Assembly: GCA_037968535.1 (NCBI GenBank)
Contig: JBBKVT010000207.1
Span: forward strand, 1-15,375
Reading direction: 5' to 3'
Origin: JAHEAO01 sp037968535
GTDB taxonomy: Bacteria > Pseudomonadota > Alphaproteobacteria > Rhodobacterales > Rhodobacteraceae
Length of the DNA stretch: 15,375 nucleotides
The notes under the pieces are model-generated. The model was not told the DNA's origin and made no database searches. It worked only from the letters and a program-made list of their open reading frames with translations. Both the position numbers and the translations under genes were made by a program. Each line of letters begins with the position of its first letter. Within the stretch, counting starts at the first letter, position 1. Below are positions 6,422-14,222 of the stretch, piece by piece.

Positions 6422-6534
6422 GGTCGCCCCCCGTCCCGAAGTTCCCTCAGAACCGATCTTGCCATGAACAGGGCCGACCGCCGAGGGGAAATGTGATCAT
6501 CCGGGATGGAACAGCTAGCCAGCGGTGATCCCGA

Positions 6535-7398
6535 TCAGGCGCGGGCTTTTGCGACGGCTTTGAGGTGCGCCAGGCCCTCAAATGCAATCGCATCCTGACT
6601 TTCCGCCAACGGGCGCCAAAGCGAAACAGCCTTCGCGATCTCGGTAATGGCAGGATTGAACGCCTCAATCACCCACGGCCCAGAATATGAGGCATCGCCA
6701 AGAGCCGCCGCGATCTCGGACCAGGGCAGATGATCTCGCCCCGGCACGCCCCGGTCGCTGGCGCAAGCATGGAAGTGAAACAGCTTATCGCCTGCAAGGC
6801 GGATGGCATCAGGGATCGATTGCTCCTCGATATTCATGTGAAACGTATCAAGAAGCAGCCCGACATTCGGGCAGTCGATCCGGCTGACAAGATCCAACCC
6901 CTGAGCGACTGTGTTGATCAGATCGGTCTCGAAGCGGTTTAGCGGCTCGATGGCCAGCCTAACCCCACGCTGCGCCGCGTATGTCCCGGCATCGCCAAGA
7001 GCCTCTGCCGCCCAATCCCATTGTTGCGCTCGTTTTTCGCGCGAAACGATCTCAGTCTTGCCCACTGAAGAATACATCGGCCCGGCGACCATGTTTGCGC
7101 CAAGCGCTGTCGCGATATCCGTGCAAGTCTTTATGTAGGCAAGACCCATCGCCCGGATCTGCGGATCATCTGAACTGACATCGCGATCAGGACCAAATGC
7201 GCCGCAAACAGTCGCATCGATCCCTGCCTGCGCCAGTCGCGCTCCGATCGCGTCGGTGTCGATCCCGGCCGGGTCCTCGATGCAAATCTCGATAAGGTCA
7301 AATCCGGCCTCGGCCACCTTGTCGATCAATTCGAGCGTATCGCCGGAAAAGGGCGAAACCCAGATAAACGTGCTGGCCCCGTATTGCGGCGCGCTCAT
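6535..7398 (-). CDS. Ketose 3-epimerase (D-tagatose/D-allulose 3-epimerase-type TIM barrel)
   Basis: A 287-residue TIM-barrel enzyme with the full active-site pattern of ketose 3-epimerases. The metal ligands are Glu151 (AIEPLNRFE), Asp184 (LLDTFHMNIEE), His210 (FHFHACASDRGVPG) and Glu245 (WVIEAFN), with substrate-binding Arg216. These positions are one residue off those known for Pseudomonas cichorii D-tagatose 3-epimerase (Glu152, Asp185, His211, Glu246). The family inverts C3 of free ketohexoses or ketopentoses using Mn or Co. It is the last gene of the minus-strand operon and overlaps the preceding isomerase by four bases (ATGA). The exact sugar cannot be told; L-ribulose, D-allulose and erythrulose-type substrates are all known in the family. 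Confidence 0.83.
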   Translation of the reverse strand: MSAPQYGASTFIWVSPFSGDTLELIDKVAEAGFDLIEICIEDPAGIDTDAIGARLAQAGIDATVCGAFGPDRDVSSDDPQIRAMGLAYIKTCTDIATALGANMVAGPMYSSVGKTEIVSREKRAQQWDWAAEALGDAGTYAAQRGVRLAIEPLNRFETDLINTVAQGLDLVSRIDCPNVGLLLDTFHMNIEEQSIPDAIRLAGDKLFHFHACASDRGVPGRDHLPWSEIAAALGDASYSGPWVIEAFNPAITEIAKAVSLWRPLAESQDAIAFEGLAHLKAVAKARA

Positions 7399-8234
7399 CG
7401 CCGCACCTCTGCCTCGACGGCCTTGATCGTCTTAATGGCAAGCTCGGTATAGGCGTCGAGAAACTCATCGCCGCCGCCGCTCTTGAGCGTCGCGAAGGGA
7501 TCCGCGGCAGCGGGCAGCAATTCAAACGCGATATAGCCCTGGTATCCGATATCAATCAAAGCCTGGACCATTGGAGCGAAATCGAGATGGCCCGCACCCG
7601 GCGCGGCGCGCTGGCTGTCGGCGAAATGGACATGGAAAAGTCGGTCGCCTGCTCTGCGGTAATTTCCGGCAATATCGACATCCTCGATGTTCATATGAAA
7701 GCTGTCGCCCATGACGCCAAGGTTCGCATGGCCGACGGCCTCGGCCAGTGCAAGCGCCTGATCGAGCCGGTTGATGAAATAGGTCTCATAGCGATTCCAC
7801 GGCTCAAGGCAGGTCCGGATTCCCGCCTTTTCGGCGTAATCCGCGATCTCGGTTAGGCTTTCGAGCGCAAGATCCCATTCCTGCTGCGCCTCGCCCTCAG
7901 GCGCAAGCTTTCCCACAGGGCTCGGGGCGAGATTGATCGTCGGCGCACCGGTCTCGGCGGCAAAATCGACGACGGAGCGGGCATAATCGATGCCCTTGCG
8001 GCGCATTGCGGGATCGATAGCCACAAGATCGCGCTCGGGTCCGAAAAAGATCGAACAGATCGAGGATACCCCGATCCCTGCATCGATGCACAGGCGGCGC
8101 ACTTCAGCGGTATCGTGCTGGGCCGGCTCGCCGACAAGTTCGATGGCATCATAGCCATATTTCGCAACCCGGTGGATCGACTTTTCAATGGGCTCGTTCG
8201 CATAAACAAGGGCGTCATAGCTGTACCTAAACAT
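7395..8234 (-). CDS. Second sugar isomerase/epimerase, xylose-isomerase-like TIM barrel
   Basis: 279 residues from ATG 8234, chosen because AAAGGAG lies about seven bases upstream; the open frame extends further to 8330 but without a start signal and into the ATPase end. The metal ligands are Glu144 (CLEPWNRYE), Asp177 (GDSFHMNIED), His203 (LFHVHFADSQR) and Glu238 (IAFELLP). It is clearly related to the adjacent ketose 3-epimerase (shared EP-NR-E, D-FHMNIE, H-H blocks) but diverged. The segment after the His ligand is AAPGAGH instead of GVPGRDH, and the N-terminus differs. The pair probably arose by duplication and may act on successive substrates or as a heteromer. It is expected to be cytoplasmic and metal-dependent. 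Confidence 0.83.
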   Translation of the reverse strand: MFRYSYDALVYANEPIEKSIHRVAKYGYDAIELVGEPAQHDTAEVRRLCIDAGIGVSSICSIFFGPERDLVAIDPAMRRKGIDYARSVVDFAAETGAPTINLAPSPVGKLAPEGEAQQEWDLALESLTEIADYAEKAGIRTCLEPWNRYETYFINRLDQALALAEAVGHANLGVMGDSFHMNIEDVDIAGNYRRAGDRLFHVHFADSQRAAPGAGHLDFAPMVQALIDIGYQGYIAFELLPAAADPFATLKSGGGDEFLDAYTELAIKTIKAVEAEVRR

Positions 8235-8268
8235 CGGGGTCTCCTTTGGAGCTCTGGATTGAAGCGGC

Positions 8269-9483
8269 TCAGGCGTCCGGCATGACAAGCGGTTTGGATG
8301 ACAGGACGGTCCGGCCCCGGGACGGCTCAAAAAGCATGATATGATCGGTCGAGAACCAGATCTCGGCAGGGACTCCTACCCGGTAGCCGCAACGCGCGTC
8401 GAGCTTGGCCACAAACCGCGTCGTTACCGGCGCGTGCGCATCTGTGCCAAGGCGCGCTTCGGCGCTGCGGGCGGCTGATGTCATCTCGACCGGCACCGGC
8501 GCGGCGGACAAATCGAAATGCATCAAAAGCTCGGTCCCCAAAGATTCGATCAGATCCGGAACAACGGTCATCGACACATCATGCTCAGGATCGCGGCGAT
8601 AGCTGAAGGTTTCGGGGCGGATCCCGAACATCACCTCTCCATTCGTATCCTCGGCCGGTCTGCGATCGGGCGGGAGCGTCAGGCCTGCCTCGCCAAGTGT
8701 GAGCGCCCCGGTCGTTCTGTCGTATTGGCTCCGGCACAAATTGATCGAGGGCGAGCCGATGAAACTTGCCACAAACATGTTCGCGGGTTGCTCATACAAC
8801 CGCTGGGGCGCGTCGAATTGCTGAAGATCACCGCCGCGAAGCACCGCCACACGGTCGCCCATCGTCATAGCCTCGACTTGATCATGGGTGACGTACACCG
8901 TGGTGACTCCTAGCTTACGATGCAGCCGGCGGATCTCGCCCCGCATCTCGACCCGCAGCGCCGCGTCGAGATTCGACAGTGGTTCGTCCATCAAAAACGC
9001 CTTGGGATTACGTACAAGCGCGCGGCCCATAGCAACGCGCTGGCGCTGGCCGCCCGACAGCGTGCCGGGCTTCCGCTTGAGCAGCGGGGTCAATCCCAGC
9101 ATATCGGCAACGCCCGCGACCGTCTCGGCGATCTCGGCTTTGGAACGCTTGCGCAGCTTGAGTGGATAGGCGAGATTTTCAAAGACCGTCTTGTGCGGAT
9201 AAAGCGCGTAGCTTTGAAATATCATCGCGATATCGCGCTCCTGCGGATCGAGATCGGTGACATCCCTGCCGCCGATACGGATCGTCCCACCGGTGGCCTG
9301 CTCCAGCCCAGCCAAAATGCGCAGCGCAGTTGACTTGCCGCAGCCCGACGGGCCGACGAACACGACGAATTCGCCTTCGCGGATTGCCAGATCGAGTGAT
9401 TCGATTGCAGTCGTTCCATCGTCGAAGGTCATGTTGACCTTAGAAAACTCGATGCCGCCTTCGGATCCTGCGTTGCGTTGCAT
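8269..9483 (-). CDS. Sugar ABC transporter ATP-binding protein (CUT1, UgpC/MalK/SmoK-like)
   Basis: 404 residues from ATG 9483. Motifs in order: Walker A GPSGCGKST (44-52), Q-loop Gln90, signature LSGGQ (142-146), Walker B with catalytic Glu in AFLMDEP (162-168), D-loop SNLD and switch His200. A ~150-residue C-terminal extension (from FIGSPSINL) is the regulatory OB-fold domain of MalK-type ATPases. It powers the two permeases encoded just upstream. Start choice: ATG 9483 has an excellent AAGGAG seven bases before it. An in-frame ATG at 9525 overlaps the permease stop (ATGA) and would add 14 residues (MNAPHTVPNIRSGP). Both could be used. 34 bases separate it from the following isomerase. Confidence 0.92.
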   Translation of the reverse strand: MQRNAGSEGGIEFSKVNMTFDDGTTAIESLDLAIREGEFVVFVGPSGCGKSTALRILAGLEQATGGTIRIGGRDVTDLDPQERDIAMIFQSYALYPHKTVFENLAYPLKLRKRSKAEIAETVAGVADMLGLTPLLKRKPGTLSGGQRQRVAMGRALVRNPKAFLMDEPLSNLDAALRVEMRGEIRRLHRKLGVTTVYVTHDQVEAMTMGDRVAVLRGGDLQQFDAPQRLYEQPANMFVASFIGSPSINLCRSQYDRTTGALTLGEAGLTLPPDRRPAEDTNGEVMFGIRPETFSYRRDPEHDVSMTVVPDLIESLGTELLMHFDLSAAPVPVEMTSAARSAEARLGTDAHAPVTTRFVAKLDARCGYRVGVPAEIWFSTDHIMLFEPSRGRTVLSSKPLVMPDA

Positions 9484-9521
9484 GGGGCCGCTCCTTATAT
9501 TTGGGACTGTGTGTGGCGCGT

Positions 9522-10388
9522 TCATTTGACCGCTCCAAGGGTCAGACCGCGGACGAGATAGCGTTGCACTGAAAGCGCGCCGATCCAGACCGGCAGTACG
9601 ACAAGCGTGCCTGCGGCCATAATCTTGTTCCATTCGACGCTCACAGGGGTGACATACTCGGTCAGGCCAACAGGGGCTGTGCGGGTATTCGCGCCGGTAA
9701 GGATATTGGCGAACAGAAATTCGTTCCAAGCGAAGATGAAGCACAAAAGGCCGGTCGCGATCAGCCCCGGCACTGTCAACGGCAGTGTGATGGTGAAAAA
9801 CGCGCGCATGCGGCTTGCGCCGTCGACGAGAGCTGCTTCCTCGATCTCCTTAGGTAGATCGGCGAAAAATCCGCGCAGCAGCCAGACGGTTAGAGGCAAG
9901 TTCATGTAGGTATAGACCAGAACCAACGACCAAATCGATCCGGTCAGGCCGACACTGCGCAGCATCAAAAACAGCGGGATGATCGTCGCCACTGGGGGGA
10001 TGATCCGCAACGACAGGATCCAGAAGGCGATATGCCTTTCGCCGCGCATCTTCACGCGGGCCAGCGGGTAGGCGATGGATGCCCCGACCGCGAGGCACAA
10101 CAACGTTGAGACCGTGGTGACGAAGAGCGATGTGGAAAGCGCTGCGCCAAAATCGTTCTGGACAAAAACTAGGCGGAAATTCTCCAGGCTGGGCCGGACA
10201 AACAGGCTTGGCGTTTCCGAGAAGGCCGCATTGCCCGATTTGAATGCGGTCAGGATCATCCAGTAGATCGGCGCGAAAAAGACCAGCGAAACGATTAGAG
10301 CGGCCATCCCGCGGGTCCAGGTCTTGACTGCAGCGCGGTTAGTCCGGCTCAGGATATGGCGATGCGGTGTATCCGTAGTCATGGCCAT
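9522..10388 (-). CDS. CUT1 sugar ABC transporter permease, MalG-like
   Basis: A 288-residue inner-membrane protein with about six hydrophobic segments (first at 28-47, last near 263-280). It carries the binding-protein-dependent permease EAA loop EIEEAALVDGASRMRAFFTI (181-200), followed by TLPLTVPG, that docks on the ATPase. The short N-terminus and C-terminal residues LTLGAVK after the last helix are typical of MalG-type subunits. The start is ATG 10388, one base after the stop of the MalF-like gene; ATG 10382 is an alternative. The tight spacing indicates translational coupling with its partner. Confidence 0.92.
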   Translation of the reverse strand: MAMTTDTPHRHILSRTNRAAVKTWTRGMAALIVSLVFFAPIYWMILTAFKSGNAAFSETPSLFVRPSLENFRLVFVQNDFGAALSTSLFVTTVSTLLCLAVGASIAYPLARVKMRGERHIAFWILSLRIIPPVATIIPLFLMLRSVGLTGSIWSLVLVYTYMNLPLTVWLLRGFFADLPKEIEEAALVDGASRMRAFFTITLPLTVPGLIATGLLCFIFAWNEFLFANILTGANTRTAPVGLTEYVTPVSVEWNKIMAAGTLVVLPVWIGALSVQRYLVRGLTLGAVK

Positions 10389-10389
10389 C

Positions 10390-11310
10390 TCAGGCCCCCT
10401 TTCCGAGAAGCAGCTTGAGCGCCAGCGTCACGGTCAGCACGACCATGATCAGCATCAGCCAAGAATAGGCGGCGGCATAGCCGATATCGAGCGATTTGAA
10501 CCCCGCATCGTAAATCTGCCAGGACAGTGTTTGAGTCGCATCGATCGGCCCGCCCCGCGTGGTCATGAAGATGATGTCATAGACCCGGAAGGCATCGATC
10601 AGCCGCAGCGCTACCGCGACCGCGATGGGATAGCGGATAAGATGAAGGATATGATCGAAAAAGATCCGGCCGCTACGGGCGCCATCGACCTTCGCAGCCT
10701 CGATGATATCTTCCGGAACACCCTGAAGGGCAGCCAGCAGGATCAAGAACATGAACGGCGTCCATTGCCAGACATCGATAACGATCAGGGTAGCAAGCGC
10801 CAGATCCGGATCGCCCAGAAAATCGATCCGCCCAAGCCCAAGGCTTTCGGTGATGAAGGTGACGATGCCGAATTGAACGTTGAGCATATAGCGCGACAGC
10901 AGGCCCAGAACGACCGGCGCAACAACCATCGGCAGGATCATGATCGCGCGGAGGAACCTGTCTCCTGGAAAGCGGTGGAAGAACAAGAGCGCGATAGCCA
11001 TGCCAAGGATCAACTCGACGGAGACGGAGATCAGCACGAACTTGAACGTGATGCCGACCCCGTTCCAAAAGCTCGGATCCGTCAAGATCAGGTTGTAATT
11101 GTGCCAACCGCCGAAGCGGATATTACCCGGATTCGCCAGATTCCAGCGCCAGAGCGACGTATAGAGCGAATAGAACATTGGATAGATAGACATGACGAAG
11201 AGAAAAACCATCCCCGGAAGCATCGGCAGGAGCGGCCCATAGCGGCGGCGGCGCGAGGAAACCGCGCGACTTTGCGTCATGCCTGGCGGGGGAAAGACTG
11301 TACTTGGCAT
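10390..11310 (-). CDS. CUT1 sugar ABC transporter permease, MalF/UgpA-like
   Basis: A 306-residue inner-membrane protein. The first transmembrane segment (27-47, LLPMLPGMVFLFVMSIYPMF) and the WNLANPG/NIRFGGWHNY segment are typical of the MalF-like half of CUT1 importers. The EAA loop is PEDIIEAAKVDGARSGRIFF (199-218), followed by DHILHLIRYP, with His-Leu where Pro-Leu is more usual. ATG 11310 is chosen for the AAAAGG nine bases upstream; a TTG at 11352 lies in an A/T run and is unlikely. It is separated from the binding-protein gene by 126 bases containing two hairpins, consistent with lower expression than the binding protein. Confidence 0.92.
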   Translation of the reverse strand: MPSTVFPPPGMTQSRAVSSRRRRYGPLLPMLPGMVFLFVMSIYPMFYSLYTSLWRWNLANPGNIRFGGWHNYNLILTDPSFWNGVGITFKFVLISVSVELILGMAIALLFFHRFPGDRFLRAIMILPMVVAPVVLGLLSRYMLNVQFGIVTFITESLGLGRIDFLGDPDLALATLIVIDVWQWTPFMFLILLAALQGVPEDIIEAAKVDGARSGRIFFDHILHLIRYPIAVAVALRLIDAFRVYDIIFMTTRGGPIDATQTLSWQIYDAGFKSLDIGYAAAYSWLMLIMVVLTVTLALKLLLGKGA

Positions 11311-11371
11311 GGTATTCGCCTTTTCTGCCCTGTTGCGACGGTTGGAATACAAAAAAAAGAACTAGGATGGT

Positions 11372-11430
11372 GGGTGAAAGCGCACCCAGCGAAGCGATCC
11401 CGCCGACCGGCACAGGGCCGAACGGCGGGA
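11372..11430 (-). promoter_or_regulatory. Intercistronic stem-loops between binding-protein and permease genes
   Basis: Read on the minus strand, just after the binding-protein stop: an 8-bp perfect outer stem (TCCCGCCG/CGGCGGGA, plus-strand 11398-11405 and 11423-11430) with an inner 4-bp CGGC/GCCG stem. Then comes a second hairpin GGGTG/CACCC (11372-11376 and 11383-11387). Eleven bases further on is a run of eight T (11351-11358). This would protect the upstream message and/or partly terminate transcription, giving excess binding protein over permease, as known for malE-malF-type operons. Confidence 0.68.
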
Positions 11431-11436
11431 AAGTCG

Positions 11437-12786
11437 TCAGCGCGTCAATAGCCGATTGACCGCCTCGTCGGCTGCGGCCAAGCCTTCTTCGATCGACATC
11501 TCACCAAGCTGGATCGCCTGAAGAGGGCCGGAGACAACCGTTTCCCATGCTTCCTCGCCCGGGAAGAAGGGGCGCGGCTTGGCATTTTCCATCGCATCGA
11601 GCACCACGTCATAGCGGCGGAACCGTTTGATATCGCTGTCGGGCAAGGTCTCGTTGGTCAAGGTCGGGCTGGAATAGCTCGACCTGCGCACGGGGTCGCC
11701 CCCGCCCAGCGACGCCTGTACCACATCGTTTTCCTGCAACTCTAGCCAAGCCACGAATTTCTTCGCCTCCTCGGCATGGTCGGAATATTTTGAGACAGAG
11801 ATCACCCAGGCCGCAAGATGCGGATGGCTTGCACCGCCGGCATCGACCGCGGGAAGCTCTACAAATTCCCAATCGCCGACGGTTTGCGAGCTTTCCGGAA
11901 TATCCACAGCAAAGGCGCCCCAAGACCATTGCAGCGCCGTGGCTACCGTCCCCTGCTGGGCCGATGTGGTGACATCGTCATAGGTAAAGGACGACGCGCC
12001 GGGAGGCATGTATTTCATCATCTCCGCCCATTGTCGGGTCGCTGCGATGGCTTCGGGGGTCGAAAGCGTCGACTCGGAAAAGTCCTCGTTAAAGGCCGAG
12101 CCGCCATAGGTGTACAGAAAACTCAGCCAGGTGTGGACATTGCCAAAACCCTTGGCCGCCTGCGCAGCCCAGCCATAGATCGTCTGGCCGTCATGCTCCA
12201 TGCCGTTGAAAAATTCGGCCTGCACAAGCCATTCGTCCATTGTCGCGGGCGGGGCAAGTTCGCTGCCGGTCGCGTCGCTATAGGCCGCCATGATTTCGGG
12301 ATCGGAATACAGATCGCTGCGATACCACAGGATATGCGGATGGATGGTTTGCGGCATCCCGTAGAGCGTATCGTTCCATGAGCCGGTCGCCTGAGCCATA
12401 TCGAAAAAGTCGGCTCGGTCCTCGTTGGTCAGCAAGTCGTCGAGCGGCTCAAGATGCCCGCCTCCTCCAAACTCCGGAATCCAAGAATAATCCAGATTGA
12501 AGATGTCGAAGCTGGAATCCTGCGCCGCGAAAAGCGTCGCCATCTTGTCGTGGATCGCATCGCGGGCGACAAGCTGGACCTCGACCCTGACGCCAGTCTC
12601 CTCCTCGTATTGCGGGGCCAGCACATCGCGCACGACGACACCCCAGGTTGCCGGCAAGAAGATCGCTTGAAGCGTCGGCTTGTCTTGGGCGATTGCCGTC
12701 CCGCCTATCAGCGAGGCCGCTAGGCTGCCGACGGCAAGGCCACCAAGGCCGCGACGGCCCCATAATATCTTGGTCAATTTAGTCAT
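11437..12786 (-). CDS. Sugar ABC transporter periplasmic solute-binding protein (CUT1)
   Basis: 449 residues from ATG 12786, with GGAGG five bases upstream. The N-terminus is a signal peptide: basic start (MTKLTKILWGRRG), hydrophobic core GLAVGSLAASLIGG, cleavage probably after TAIA (residue 33). An RR pair precedes the core, but the classical Tat motif is incomplete, so Sec export is assumed. The mature part has family-1 binding-protein features: YEEETGVRVEVQLVARD near the start, a DSFDIFNLDYSWIPEF block, and GWAAQ and WSWGAFAVDIPESS segments. The length fits CUT1 binding proteins. It captures the substrate in the periplasm for the permease/ATPase encoded downstream. It follows the zinc dehydrogenase with a 43-base gap. 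Confidence 0.9.
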   Translation of the reverse strand: MTKLTKILWGRRGLGGLAVGSLAASLIGGTAIAQDKPTLQAIFLPATWGVVVRDVLAPQYEEETGVRVEVQLVARDAIHDKMATLFAAQDSSFDIFNLDYSWIPEFGGGGHLEPLDDLLTNEDRADFFDMAQATGSWNDTLYGMPQTIHPHILWYRSDLYSDPEIMAAYSDATGSELAPPATMDEWLVQAEFFNGMEHDGQTIYGWAAQAAKGFGNVHTWLSFLYTYGGSAFNEDFSESTLSTPEAIAATRQWAEMMKYMPPGASSFTYDDVTTSAQQGTVATALQWSWGAFAVDIPESSQTVGDWEFVELPAVDAGGASHPHLAAWVISVSKYSDHAEEAKKFVAWLELQENDVVQASLGGGDPVRRSSYSSPTLTNETLPDSDIKRFRRYDVVLDAMENAKPRPFFPGEEAWETVVSGPLQAIQLGEMSIEEGLAAADEAVNRLLTR

Positions 12787-12829
12787 CTTCTCCTCCACTT
12801 TGTTGGTCTTCTCACTCCCAGGATGCCGT

Positions 12830-13870
12830 TTAGGCGATCTGTACCTGGACCTTTACGACTGATTTATCGGTATCGAGACTTTCGATTGCCTCCCGGACCT
12901 CCGAGATCGGACGCACAGAATCGACGATCTTGCTCGGATCGAAGCGGCCGCTCGAGATCAGCGAGATCGCAGCTGGCCAGGTCTCGTAGGTGCCTGCATA
13001 GGATCCGACGATGGTCAGCTCCTTTGCGTAGACATCGAAGGGCTTCATCGGGACGACGGCATCCGTCGCGGCAGCGCCGTAAGCTAGGATGCGCCCGCCA
13101 CGCCGCACCAGATCAAAGGCCTGCCCATAAGTAACGGTACTACCGACCGCCTCGATCACGACATCAGCTCCACGCCCGCTGGTCGCCTCCATGATCAGCT
13201 CCAAGCCCTCCGGCGTTGTCGGATCGAACTCCTTGTCGCTGCCCATGTCGTGCGCCTTGGCGCGACGCTGGGCGTTGGGTTCGGAGACCAAAACCTGCCC
13301 CGCCCCGCGTCCCTTGGACAACGACGCATGGGCCAGCCCCATGGGGCCGGCGCCCAGGATCAGCACTGTTTCGCCAATATTGATGTTAATCCGCTTTTGA
13401 CCGTGAATCGCGCAGGCCAGCGGCTCGATGAAGGCCGCATGATCCCAGGGCATCGTTTTCGGGAGCACATAGATATTCTTGGCCGGAACCACCATGTAAT
13501 CGGCCATGCCGCCGTGATCGTGGACGCCGAGTTGGCGCACTTCAGGGCAAAAGAGCTTTTGATTGTTGCGACAGAACCAGCAATGCCCGCAGGCGATATT
13601 GATATCCGCCGTCGCGTTGTCGCCTTCCTTAATATAGGTAACATTCGAGCCGACGGCCGCGACCTCTCCTGCAAACTCATGTCCGATGATGAGCGGCAGG
13701 TTCGGGGCCGGAAACCGGCCTTTGACGATGTGCGAGTCCGTCCCGCATATCCCGCAGCGATGGACGCGAAGAAGGACCTCGTCAGGACCCGGATCAGGGC
13801 GTTTCATCTCTTGAAATCTCAGGTCATTCGCCCCGTGCAGCACAGCGGCCTGCATTGTCTTGTCCATCAT
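12830..13870 (-). CDS. Zinc-dependent medium-chain alcohol/polyol dehydrogenase
   Basis: A 346-residue MDR-family dehydrogenase. Catalytic zinc ligands are Cys39 in CGICGTD and His64/Glu65 in GHEFAG, with Glu149 in FIEPLACA. The four structural-zinc cysteines are at 94, 97, 100 and 108 (CGHCWFCRNNQKLFC). The NAD-binding Rossmann motif is GAGPMG (173-178). Threonine, sorbitol, xylitol and galactitol dehydrogenases share this layout. Next to a sugar transporter and ketose epimerases, oxidation of a polyol to a ketose is the best guess (inference). It is the first gene of the minus-strand operon. GGAGG is placed for either of the two adjacent ATGs (13870 or 13867); the second has better spacing. 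Confidence 0.88.
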   Translation of the reverse strand: MMDKTMQAAVLHGANDLRFQEMKRPDPGPDEVLLRVHRCGICGTDSHIVKGRFPAPNLPLIIGHEFAGEVAAVGSNVTYIKEGDNATADINIACGHCWFCRNNQKLFCPEVRQLGVHDHGGMADYMVVPAKNIYVLPKTMPWDHAAFIEPLACAIHGQKRININIGETVLILGAGPMGLAHASLSKGRGAGQVLVSEPNAQRRAKAHDMGSDKEFDPTTPEGLELIMEATSGRGADVVIEAVGSTVTYGQAFDLVRRGGRILAYGAAATDAVVPMKPFDVYAKELTIVGSYAGTYETWPAAISLISSGRFDPSKIVDSVRPISEVREAIESLDTDKSVVKVQVQIA

Positions 13871-13912
13871 GATCCTCCTTTTCGTGATTTCCGCTGGGTC
13901 ATCCTGAACCGC

Positions 13913-14023
13913 TCAGGCGCGGATTGGCCTCGCCGAGATCGGGATTGGCCGCAAAGCCGGCTCAGAGGCCAGGGCACGCGCAGTCTGGCGGCGTCGCCCG
14001 GCGATTTCCGTCCTTGTCTGCAT
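13913..14023 (-). CDS. Possible 36-residue leader peptide
   Basis: On the minus strand, AGGGGGAG lies seven bases before ATG 14023. The frame then reads MQTRTEIAGRRRQTARALAS, continues Pro/Arg-rich, and stops 42 bases before the dehydrogenase start. The good ribosome-binding site is the main support. The peptide is very basic, matches no family I know, and could be a translated leader or a chance frame. An overlapping frame from ATG 14028 is longer but has a poorly placed site. Confidence 0.25.
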   Translation of the reverse strand: MQTRTEIAGRRRQTARALASEPALRPIPISARPIRA

Positions 14024-14082
14024 ATCATTGCTCCCCCTATGGCCGTTCGCACCGATTCTGTTGATTACTCTTAACATGAGAC

Positions 14083-14119
14083 TGTAATCGATTACAATCT
14101 TAAAATGTAATCCATTGCA
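14083..14119. promoter_or_regulatory. Pair of LacI-family operators in the divergent promoter region
   Basis: A perfect 14-bp palindrome TGTAATCGATTACA (14083-14096) is followed by a weaker copy TGTAATCCATTGCA (14106-14119), centres 23 bp apart. The position between the regulator gene and the divergent transport operon is where a LacI-type repressor would control both its own gene and its target. The same motif pair occurs at 2405-2450, in front of the other sugar operon. Confidence 0.85.
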
Positions 14120-14222
14120 TTTTTTCTATCTTCTGCCGCTCGAGCCAGCTAGATTTACTTTTTGGGGATGACCGCCAAAGATACGACAACCTCAAGCGAA
14201 ACAAAGGATACCGGCTAACAAT

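Larger units (their letters stand above)
5934..6534. other. Non-coding stretch with decayed mobile and accessory fragments
   Basis: This ~600-base gap separates a plus-strand operon from a minus-strand operon that ends at 6535. No full gene is present. Two short minus-strand coding remnants are identifiable (6077-6175 and 6278-6421, listed separately). The rest (5934-6076, 6176-6277, 6422-6534) shows no convincing coding frame, and no strong poly-T terminator is seen for either operon. Frequent stops and broken fragments suggest a deposit of old insertions and deletions. Confidence 0.55.
13871..14222. other. Divergent regulatory region between the dehydrogenase operon and the LacI gene
   Basis: This 352-base gap holds the two operators at 14083-14119 and a possible 36-residue minus-strand reading frame (13913-14023). 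The long distance from the operators to the dehydrogenase start (>200 bases) implies a long 5' leader on the operon message. The right part (14120-14222) carries the LacI leader; AAAGGA lies ~13 bases before its ATG, a rather wide spacing. A possible minus-strand promoter is TTGTAA/TTAAGA with a 17-base spacer, overlapping the perfect operator; it is weak by eye. Confidence 0.5.

Noticed and set aside
6510..6540. Possible terminator for the minus-strand operon (CGGGAT...ATCCCG)
   Set aside because: The stem is only 6 bp, the loop is about 20 bases and no T-run follows.
10324..11451. Long plus-strand open frame of 375 codons
   Set aside because: It lies antisense to the two CUT1 permeases and is rich in Arg, Asp, Gln and His, as expected for the complement of hydrophobic membrane genes; it has no ribosome-binding site or recognisable domain.
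13490..13510. TGTAATCGG half-site inside the dehydrogenase gene
   Set aside because: Only one half of the LacI palindrome matches and it is within conserved coding sequence (Met-Val-Val region), so it is probably coincidental.
13250..14074. Plus-strand open frame of 274 codons
   Set aside because: Antisense to the zinc dehydrogenase, whose motifs are unambiguous; the frame runs through the intergenic region without any family similarity.
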